This document shows, in pieces, positions 56,799-64,000 of a stretch of DNA of 64,000 nt. Origin of the DNA: Petasospora fabianii (Eukaryota; Ascomycota; Saccharomycetes; Phaffomycetales; Wickerhamomycetaceae). Both the position numbers and the translations under genes were made by a program. The DNA is taken from the NCBI GenBank assembly GCA_022641835.1, contig CP048715.1, positions 2,356,001-2,420,000 of the forward strand, written 5' to 3'. Each line of letters opens with the position of its first letter. The stretch's first letter is position 1. The notes beneath the pieces were generated by a model. The model worked only from the letters and a program-made list of their open reading frames with translations. It did no database searches and was not told where the DNA came from.

Positions 56799-57122
56799 AT
56801 GGAGACGAGGTCACTGGAATACTCTCAAATCATCAAGGAGTACTCTCATTGCTTGAAGTCTGTACGAGAGAGTCTACACTGCCTCACTTGCACTACTTAC
56901 GATGTACCTGAACTGACAGTGAAAGCAGAGTGGACACCCAGTGGATGGCTAGTGAGTTATACTGTCTGCTCTGAAACTTGGCATCATCTAACAACCAAGC
57001 AGATTAACGAGGATCCATATGAAACCTTCGAGAGTGGACTGATGAAGCTCAGCTCAAGCTTCGCAGCTAGGTTCCATCAACGCCTCACAGAAAAGCTCAA
57101 GCTGTTTCAAGAGGAGGCCTAA
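56799..57122 (+). CDS. Uncharacterised small protein (107 residues)
   Basis: I do not recognise this protein. ATG 56799 begins METRSLEYSQII; the frame reaches further upstream only through GTG. It has six Cys, two of them in an LHCLTCTTYD segment. An N-terminal helix is followed by a strand-like region (LTVKAEWTPSGWLVSYTVC) and a C-terminal amphipathic helix (FAARFHQRLTEKLKLFQEEA). The order helix-strand-helix suggests a folded small subunit of some complex. It is divergent from IMG1 and converges with SEC10, with only 72 bp between the stops. That it fills a compact gap and has ordinary composition supports a real gene. Confidence 0.6.
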   Translation: METRSLEYSQIIKEYSHCLKSVRESLHCLTCTTYDVPELTVKAEWTPSGWLVSYTVCSETWHHLTTKQINEDPYETFESGLMKLSSSFAARFHQRLTEKLKLFQEEA

Positions 57123-57194
57123 CGAGGCCAAACCCGGTCTACAGAGAGTCGTTGTATTGATTTTCATTTACCACATAAGACTTCACCAGCAGAT

Positions 57195-59692
57195 TCAAAT
57201 CATGCCTCTCAACCTGGTCAAGTAACCAGTGTTGGCACTGTAGTCCGATCTCTTCATGATGAATTGTCTCAGCACATATGGCTTAACATTGGCCATCTCA
57301 CCTTCCTTGGTCAACGAATTCAGTAATTCTGGCTGGACAGTGAACAGATTAGCAATTTCTCTCAACAGCTGGAATTGATTGGACAGCTCTGGGATGCCCC
57401 ATTGAGCGATGGCATTTTGGTAAGAGATGATATCCTTAGTGACGACAATACCACCAGTGGAGTTGATCTGGAAATTCTTGTAATGCTCAAACAACGCGTT
57501 GAAGACAAACATGCCAACGGAATTCAGTAGTGATTTCAAATTGTCACCATCAAGGTACTCAAAGACTTGAACGTAGAATTCTTCCAAGTATTGACAAAGC
57601 GATTCACAAGCAGGCGTATCTGTATCTACCAGCTCACCAACCTTTGGCAAGAAGTCCTTCTTCTTTTGTTTGGATAAGCCATACATCACTCTCTGTTGAA
57701 CAAGAGAGAGTGTATCCTGCATGATTATGTTGATTCTCTTTTCAACGCTGCTCACGTAGCCGTTGGTCAGTGCAATGATTCTTTGGCGAACTTGTGGAGA
57801 GTTGTTGGCCAACGGGAGAATGATAGTGCGGATGGAGGACGACACCAAGAACAGAATTTGTGATGAAATCTTCACGTTGTAAAGATGCCTGTAAGAGAGA
57901 TCTTCCGTACGGTGATCAATCTTTGAAAGTTCGGAGAAAGACACCTCGAGGCCCAAGTCAACATAGGCACGACCAATGTTAACGAGGAGGATCTCAAGGA
58001 TCTCAGAGGCATGGTCAGCAATCTTAGTTGGCGTAAGTTCAATCATACGCGACAAACTCTCCACAGTGGACTTGAGAAGTGTCTCTGCAGCTTCAAGAGA
58101 TAGTTTTGTGATGAGATCGTGAGAGTTCTCGCCAATGCCGTTGACATCTGAGTGGGGATTAGAATGTCTGAGGGAAGATGTACGTTCGATCCGTTGCTTG
58201 ATGTAGTCTTTCAGGTGGCCGATACGGTTTTTTCTCTGAAGACTGTCGTACTCCGAAGCTTCACCAATACCGTTGTTGGAAATCATGGCAGCAACACGTC
58301 CTGACAATTTGTATGTAATGTTAGCCTCATTGGCGGTTTCGTATGTGGACGTGACACTATAGAAGACAGCTTCAAGCATTTTTTTCTCCATGTCAAAGTA
58401 TTTGGATGAGCCGAGGTGCTCAGTGAACAAGTCTGAAGAACTTTGGTCTAAAACAGAGAACAACTCGTCCATCTTGCTGTAGTCCTCGGCATGAGACTCA
58501 AGTGCTGATTGGAAAAAAGACTTCAACTCCTTTGTGAAGGTCGCCATTGTTGTGTAAAGGATATAGAGAACTCTGAGGAATGCTAGTGAGCTGACAGACA
58601 TGGCGTTTTTCAGCAATCTTTCAACTCTCGATTGTATGTGCTGAGCATAGATACGCTGGACAAAGAGCGACAAGACGGCAATTGGATCTGTGAACACATC
58701 GAGAATCACAACAGTTTCATCTTGGATAACGCTCTTGATCTCCTTGAGAGTGGCTTCCATGAGAGGCTCATGTAAGAGTTGCTGGTTTGTAGGATCAGAC
58801 ATGTTATCCCAGTGTGCTTCGTCGTACTGGTCCTCAGTGTTGGCCAGTGAGTCAGCCTGAATGAAGAAGTTGTGCTGGTTGACGAAGCTCTTAATGACAC
58901 CAGAACCATTGTTGAAATAAGTCAGAATATCAGCAATGTCTCTCATCTTGGACCAGTTGTTGTTTCTGTATTCTTCGTTGAATTCATCAAGCAATGAGTT
59001 TTCCATGTCCTCGAAGCAAGCCTGGATTGCCTCATGGCACTTCTTCGAACCGTTCAAGTCATCAGAGATTAATTTCTCTGATAGTGCAAGCAGCTGTGAG
59101 ACTGTGGATGCGCATTCCCTTTTGCTCCTGATATCTCCCTCGATGAGCCTGTTCAACTCGAGTGATTTTCCATGATGAAAGAAGGATGTGTATATTTGGA
59201 TCAGTGATATCGTAGTCTTTGATCTGTTCTTTGCAGCAATAGAGCGGCTCAATTCTTGGCTCAAGGGAGAAACACGATCAGTAGCAGCAGTGATCTGATC
59301 ATCCAAGACCTTAAATTGAGAGTTTACCGAATCGGTACGGGCCGTAAGGGAGAGAATGTTGCGGGAATGATCGAGCTCGTACCTAGAGACTTCCTTCTCG
59401 AGGGCGTGTTGTCTTTCCACAGCCTCAGCGGTAAGCTTGTGGAGTTCTCTGAGCGTGGACTCAAATGTACGAATGAATGGTTTGGGATCGAGATGTTTGA
59501 GAGAGGAGACCTCACGTTGTGGAACTGCCTGGTCTTTACTGAGCTCTTCGATGAATTCATAAACGGTTAAATTATCCTGTACTGGATGTTAGTAGCATTC
59601 GGGGAAGTAGATAATCTCGCTGTGAAACGTACCAAGAAGTTGTCAAGTGACAAGAGCCGCCGAATACGAGGATCCAGCTCATAGATCGACAT
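57195..59692 (-). CDS. SEC10: Exocyst subunit Sec10, one intron
   Basis: Sec10 is part of the exocyst, which tethers secretory vesicles to sites of bud growth; it links Sec15 and the vesicle to the rest of the complex. In transcript order exon 1 is 59692-59633 (60 nt), the intron is 59632-59577 (56 bp) and exon 2 is 59576-57195, giving 813 residues. The intron has a GTACGT donor, TACTAAC branch site and TACAG acceptor. Splicing yields MSIYELDPRIRRLLSLDNFL then DNLTVYEFIEELSKDQ, matching the start of S. cerevisiae Sec10. Other diagnostic blocks are NNNWSKMRDIADILTYFNNG, VIKSFVNQHNFF and NLFTVQPELLNSLTKEGEM. The length is near the 871 residues of S. cerevisiae. Confidence 0.95.
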
Positions 59693-60255
59693 TTAGTGTG
59701 GCTTTTTGTGTTGCTGGTGTTGTTGGTACTGCTGGCGTGTTGGTAGGGATTCCAGCGGGTGCTTGATAGAATTGGGCCAAGCGGATTGACAAGGGCGGCA
59801 GAAGTTCCAGTATAGATCTAAGATCAGTGGTTTGGGGAAGCAGATACGACTCTATAAGTGACAAATGGGAAGTTACGAAACACAAATGAAAGGAAATCAG
59901 TGGTTGTCGCTGAGGATAAACAATCGGCTCGCGGGGCTCATGGTCGGAACTCGGCAGATTTACCCTCGACAGTCACGTGATTCAAGCAGGAGTCGAAAGA
60001 TACCTTGCTTTAAAGTTGCGTCACTTATAAATAAACACCAGGAAGGAGGGAGGACTTGGTACTTAGTGATGTCTTCATCGTAAGCAGATCTTGACGTTCT
60101 TCAAAAGAGTTAAAGCACTCAAGAGCAGTACATGTGCACGGGCTTGTCTTCGGCTCCGCGAAATCAGTTCCCACATCTCCACAACCAACCCCAAACTACG
60201 TTCACCGCCCCTGTCCACCAGTTTCCAGAAGAGCTGTAAGGAGACTCCACTCACC
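59693..60255. other. Divergent intergenic region between SEC10 and SDH7
   Basis: This 563-bp gap serves two divergent genes and contains GTCACGTGAT at 59972-59981. The reading frame of SDH7 runs back to 60091, but only from TTG. No RNA gene or repeat was seen. Confidence 0.5.
59972..59979 (+). promoter_or_regulatory. RTCACGTG E-box between SEC10 and SDH7
   Basis: GTCACGTG followed by AT carries the Cbf1-type octamer on both strands, roughly midway between two divergent starts (280 bp from each). SDH7 encodes a respiratory assembly factor, a class of gene regulated by Cbf1 in some yeasts. The function is inferred. Confidence 0.4.
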
Positions 60256-60660
60256 ATGAGATCGTCACTTGTTCGCCTTGCAGCTGCAGCCAAACCACGT
60301 CGAAGCACACGCTCGCATCGTCAAAATGCCTCGCCTCTTCTCCCACCCCTCGCTCTGTATCGCCGTATTATGAGGGCCCACAAGAACCTTCCAGGCCCTC
60401 AGCAGCAACTCGGAAACATGTATGTCCGTGAGGAGTTTAAGGCCCACAAGAGCACCGATAACCCTCTCTACATTGTTGGGTTCCTCACGAGCTGGCAGGA
60501 TTACCTCCATATGATCTCTGATGCCAAGTGGGTTGATGCTAGTCTTACAAAGGAGCAGTTGGACAAGATGAGCCCAGACCAGGTGAATCAACTATATGAG
60601 CTCATGAAGGAAACACAGCGTGTGAGGGACAATGAAATAGCGGAGTCAGAAGAACAGTGA
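60256..60660 (+). CDS. SDH7: Succinate dehydrogenase assembly factor Sdh7 (Acn9/SDHAF3, LYR family)
   Basis: Sdh7 protects and helps assemble the iron-sulphur subunit Sdh2 of complex II in the mitochondrial matrix. From ATG 60256 the protein has 134 residues with a basic presequence-like start ([20 protein letters not shown]). The LYR motif lies at residues 34-36 ([20 protein letters not shown]), followed by [21 protein letters not shown] and [13 protein letters not shown]. These match S. cerevisiae Acn9 closely. Confidence 0.96.
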   Translation: MRSSLVRLAAAAKPRRSTRSHRQNASPLLPPLALYRRIMRAHKNLPGPQQQLGNMYVREEFKAHKSTDNPLYIVGFLTSWQDYLHMISDAKWVDASLTKEQLDKMSPDQVNQLYELMKETQRVRDNEIAESEEQ

Positions 60661-61038
60661 TTTTGAACCGGTCTCCCAGAGTGTCTGATTGAGGACATCT
60701 TGATGTACATACTACAACGACGAACTTGAAGGGTCTAAAATTCTGTGCCGGCGCGCACCTCACCTAGCCTATTGAGACCAAAAGCTAGAGAAGAGGTTGA
60801 AATCGTCTTGAAGCAACCCAAGAAAACCACATAATATTGTAAATACCAAAACCTGCTGTAGCTTTTTTATCATCAGCCCGCAAAAGCTCCACTTTGGCTG
60901 CACCTTCTTTCCACGGTCGCGCACAGTTGACAGGGTAAAAAAAGTTTTCTGTTAGGGAACCTATTAAGTAGACTCATCTCTCCAGCTCTTCTACTATCAA
61001 CGCCCACTAAATACTTTCACCACACTCACTTACACATC
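60661..61038. other. Intergenic region between SDH7 and RRP7
   Basis: This 378-bp stretch holds the RRP7 promoter. An A/T patch (GGTAAAAAAAGTTTTC near 60934) resembles an RRPE, and CTCATC at 60973-60978 is a PAC-type core on the minus strand (GATGAG). Both are weaker than those at NOP8. Confidence 0.45.
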
Positions 61039-61908
61039 ATGACAGTCGAGGAAGTCAAGGGGTTTACCGTCATCCCGGTATCGCTGCCCCAGAACCCTTA
61101 CTACAAGGCTCAAACGCCGATCAAGCACTACATGTTCATCAAGAAGCACCAGTCCTCCACACTCAAGGAACTTGCTGAACGCTCTCTTTTCATCGTAAAT
61201 CCACCACTTGATACAACCCTCAACACAATTCGCAAGTTCTTCAAGTCCGTCTCCACAAACTCACTCATCGAGAACGTACTCGTGAACCAAGAGAACCTCG
61301 ACTACGAGATCAACCTCACGAGGTTGACATCGGATCTCTACGATGAGGAAGAAGAGTCCGATCAAACACTCTTTAAGATCCCAAACTACACGGCATTGGT
61401 GGTTTTTGTTGATAAGGCCGCTGCTGGTCTAGCGATGAGCAAGCTTAAAAAGTATGCCAAGTGTAAAGATGCCGACCTCTTCAGATGGGAAGGCGAACAG
61501 ACAAGTGGAAGTTTACGATTCCAGAATATGTACAAGAAGGAGATTCTGTCGGTTGAGGAGACATCAGCAGCTGTTACACAAGCTCTTACGGAGTTTGAAG
61601 AAAGGGAGGAGGAGAGTATCAAGAAGTTGAAGGAGATGAAGGAGATTGTTGATGACGATGGATTCACACTGGTTGTTGGTAAGAATAGAAAGACAAAGAG
61701 AGGTATTCTCGGAAAGATCTCAGGTACCACAAAGTTCGAGACGGCAAAGACAGGAAGGAAGGAGAAGAAGAAGGAGAAACAGGATTTCTACAGATTCCAA
61801 ATAAGAGAGAAGAAGAAGCAGGAGATGAACGAGTTGCTCAAGAAGTTCAGAGACGACCAGGAACGTATCAAGGAGCTGAAGGAGAAGAAAAGGTTCAGAC
61901 CTTACTAA
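61039..61908 (+). CDS. RRP7: Small-subunit processome / UTP-C protein Rrp7
   Basis: Rrp7 is required for pre-18S rRNA processing and early 40S assembly. This 289-residue protein begins with VKGFTVIPVSLPQNPYYKAQ and KHYMFIKKHQ. An RRM-like N-terminal domain is suggested by RSLFIVNPPLDTTLNTIRKFFK and YTALVVFVDKAAAGLAMSKL. The conserved C-terminal domain has DDDGFTLVVGKNRKTKRGILG and ends in a Lys/Glu-rich helix finishing KEKKRFRPY, typical of the family. Confidence 0.94.
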   Translation: MTVEEVKGFTVIPVSLPQNPYYKAQTPIKHYMFIKKHQSSTLKELAERSLFIVNPPLDTTLNTIRKFFKSVSTNSLIENVLVNQENLDYEINLTRLTSDLYDEEEESDQTLFKIPNYTALVVFVDKAAAGLAMSKLKKYAKCKDADLFRWEGEQTSGSLRFQNMYKKEILSVEETSAAVTQALTEFEEREEESIKKLKEMKEIVDDDGFTLVVGKNRKTKRGILGKISGTTKFETAKTGRKEKKKEKQDFYRFQIREKKKQEMNELLKKFRDDQERIKELKEKKRFRPY

Positions 61909-62139
61909 TTCCATTATACAGTACACGTTTACCATTCTGCATCATATTTAAAGCGATGCCTTTGTAGCAGTTAATTCAAGTCACCGCTCGCTGACATAAT
62001 CACTGCTTACGTAACATCACGGCCGGACGTCGAGAGAGCGCGCGCACTAGCACAAAAAGGTTCACGACACAAAACACATCACCAACGGGCTCTTACCTTC
62101 GGTAACGCAGTCCCACAATCACCGCAAGGATCAAATCCA

Positions 62140-64000
62140 ATGAGTGACGCAGACCTCACGGCAGCCTACTACGGCTTGTCAGGTACCACTCAGTCCCTCT
62201 CTGTTGAAGTTCCTGTTAAGGGAAGTGATGAAGTTGTTACCGTTGACTTTGTCGCTGATTTACCAGAGGCTGAAGACATCACATCCTTCTTGGAAAATGA
62301 GGAAGCAGATCTCAAGTATTGGTTTTCTTGTGCTTCCTGCTACACGCTCAGGGGTATGCCTGACCAGAGTATGGAGGTTGTCAATACGGCTCTCAAGTAC
62401 TTTTACAACATGGACCGTAATGAGCTTCCAAAGGTGCACACCTTCCTCGCCTGGCTCGCCATTAACAAAGCCAGAAATGCTCCTACGGAGGAGGATCGCA
62501 AAACTGCACTCTTCTCTGCCTCAGAAAGTTTGAAGCTTGGTGATCAAGAACCACTTGCTGCTCTTGCCAGTGCTGAAGTGTTGTATCTGGAGAAGCGTGA
62601 TGCAGAGGCCATTCGTGCTTTAGACCTTGTCAAGGGAAGAGAAGATGGTGACGTTCTCCCATCTTACGCTCAGCTCACCAAAGCCAAGATTTTCTTCCGT
62701 CGTGGTAAGATCAACGAGGCACTCAGGCTGTTCCAGGCCGTGCTTGTTGAGCAGCCATTGCTAAAGCCCGACCCAAGACTGGGTATTGGTCTCTGCTTCT
62801 GGGCCCTGAAGGACCGTAAATTGGCCGTCCAGTCATGGAAGAGATCCCTGCAGCTTGATCCAGAGAACCTCACATCTCAGACTCTGATTGCACTATCCAA
62901 GTTTGACACAGCTTTCAACTCCCTTAGTGATGAAGAGTTCGCTGAGAAATACGTCGACGCATTGGACAACATCAGTGCTATCATTCGCAAGACTTCAACA
63001 TCATCTACCGCACTGCTCATGGAAGCTTCATTCCACTTTTCATGTAACGAGTACGACATAGTCAAGTCTATCTGTGAGAAGATCACCTCTCAAGACCTCA
63101 ACTCCACTGTTGTACGTTCCGACGCCCACTTTTGGCTCGGTCGTGTCGCCTACACCCAGCAGCAGTTCGTCGAGGCTCAAACACATTTCAAGAACGCGAT
63201 GGACCTCAATCCGTCCTCACATATTGCTCAGCTTGGTTATGCTCAAGCACAGGCATCTCGTGGTGACTTACAGGACGCCATCTTCTCTCTCAACGCCGTC
63301 ATTGAGAAGCATCCAAAGTCTACTGAGGCCCACTATGCTCTTGGTATGCTCCATACTGAGAGATTCGAGACCACTGGTGAGTCTGAAGATTCACAAAAGG
63401 CCGTATCATCATTGCTTGAATACATCAAACTCTCACAGCAGAAGAACGAGCCTGTTGCTGTGTCTGCGTACTTGGCCCTCTCACACTTCCACGAAACTTC
63501 GAACACTATCGAGGCTCTCAAGTACCTTAACAAGGCCGTTGAGGCATTCACAGCTCATGGTGAGCAGGCTCCTGCTGAGTTGATGTCTAACATGGGTGTT
63601 CTTCACTTTGTTCAAGGTTCTCAGGAGTCCGCTAAGACATTGTTCGAGACTGCCATTGCTGCCAATGACAATGAAGAGACCGCCATAACATTGTCATACA
63701 ACTTGGCGAGATCTGAGGAGAATTCTGATGAGGATGCCTCGCTTGAGAAGTACCAGCGGATTCTGGAGAAGGCATCTGGCTACGTCTCTGCGAAGATGCG
63801 TTCTTTGTTCCTTCAAATCGTCAAATCTGGCAACACGCCCGAGTTGGAGACGGAGATTGATACGCTTTTGTCTGAGCAGGAGTCCAATCTTGAAGTCAGA
63901 GCATTTTACAGTTGGTACCTCAAGAAGACTGGCCGAGGTCTTGCTGATGGCCTTGAGAACACTCATAATAAAGAGACTCTGACGAAGTATGACTCTCGTG
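62140..64000 (+). CDS. CTR9: Paf1 complex subunit Ctr9, partial (C-terminus beyond right edge)
   Basis: Ctr9 is the TPR scaffold of the Paf1 complex, which travels with RNA polymerase II and supports histone marks and elongation. From ATG 62140 the frame is open for 620 codons to the right edge. Tandem TPRs are visible, for example LLFQAVLVEQPLLKPDPRLGIGLCFW-like, SWKRSLQLDPENL, AHFWLGRVAYTQQQF and AQTHFKNAMDLNPSS. The N-terminus (VEVPVKGSDEVVTVDF, then YWFSCASCYTLRG) is also Ctr9-like. About 1000-1100 residues are expected in all, so roughly 40 per cent lies outside the window. Confidence 0.93.
   Translation, partial: MSDADLTAAYYGLSGTTQSLSVEVPVKGSDEVVTVDFVADLPEAEDITSFLENEEADLKYWFSCASCYTLRGMPDQSMEVVNTALKYFYNMDRNELPKVHTFLAWLAINKARNAPTEEDRKTALFSASESLKLGDQEPLAALASAEVLYLEKRDAEAIRALDLVKGREDGDVLPSYAQLTKAKIFFRRGKINEALRLFQAVLVEQPLLKPDPRLGIGLCFWALKDRKLAVQSWKRSLQLDPENLTSQTLIALSKFDTAFNSLSDEEFAEKYVDALDNISAIIRKTSTSSTALLMEASFHFSCNEYDIVKSICEKITSQDLNSTVVRSDAHFWLGRVAYTQQQFVEAQTHFKNAMDLNPSSHIAQLGYAQAQASRGDLQDAIFSLNAVIEKHPKSTEAHYALGMLHTERFETTGESEDSQKAVSSLLEYIKLSQQKNEPVAVSAYLALSHFHETSNTIEALKYLNKAVEAFTAHGEQAPAELMSNMGVLHFVQGSQESAKTLFETAIAANDNEETAITLSYNLARSEENSDEDASLEKYQRILEKASGYVSAKMRSLFLQIVKSGNTPELETEIDTLLSEQESNLEVRAFYSWYLKKTGRGLADGLENTHNKETLTKYDSR

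Overview
This window is nuclear DNA from a budding yeast (Saccharomycotina). Genes are dense and mostly intronless. The few introns are short (55-80 bp), sit near the 5' ends of genes, and have GTATGT or GTACGT donors with TACTAAC-like branch sites. CTG codons fall at conserved leucine positions (ATP23 HELMH, GLK1, APS3), so CUG is read as Leu and this is not a CUG-Ser or CUG-Ala yeast. There is a single ARE-type sterol acyltransferase, sitting in a gene order that Saccharomyces cerevisiae splits over two duplicated blocks, and a PMP24/PXMP4 gene that S. cerevisiae lacks. Both point to a lineage that did not share the whole-genome duplication, for example Pichiales or Phaffomycetales. The genus cannot be fixed from sequence alone.

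Layout. 1-15.8 kb: BUD4 (partial at the left edge, with a perfect 428-bp tandem duplication over its 5' end and promoter), JSN1/PUF-type gene, GRR1, APS3 (two introns), CBP4, PHO2. 16.2-28.7 kb: DNF3 flippase, a SNF2-family translocase, MKT1 (7-nt first exon), NOP8. 29.2-36.4 kb: tRNA-Pro(TGG) with intron, nitronate monooxygenase, a YCR051W-type ankyrin protein, ATP23, ARE sterol acyltransferase, BUD23, a nitrilase. 36.8-41.4 kb: tRNA-Leu(CAA), the U6 snRNA gene, an uncharacterised glycoprotein-like membrane protein, ATG22. 42.9-53.7 kb: GLK1, WRS1, RIB3 (intron), RCF2, PMP24, GID7, SRO9. 54.4-64.0 kb: two unrecognised proteins, IMG1 (intron), SEC10 (intron), SDH7, RRP7, CTR9 (partial at the right edge).

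The genes are housekeeping and regulatory ones rather than one pathway. Recurring themes are glucose response (GRR1, GLK1, GID7), ribosome biogenesis (NOP8, BUD23, RRP7), mitochondrial assembly (CBP4, ATP23, RCF2, IMG1, SDH7) and polarity or secretion (BUD4, SEC10, DNF3, APS3). Many belong to S. cerevisiae chromosome III neighbourhoods (SRO9, ATG22, GID7, GLK1, RRP7, IMG1, BUD23, ARE1, YCR051W) or to the duplicated block on chromosome XIV (RCF2, ARE2, ATP23).

I saw no transposon, LTR element, CRISPR array or virus-derived sequence. No new multi-gene system is evident. The best leads are the BUD4 promoter duplication, the U6 locus, the donor-site usage, the SNF2 protein with a four-cysteine insert in place of a RING, and three uncharacterised proteins.
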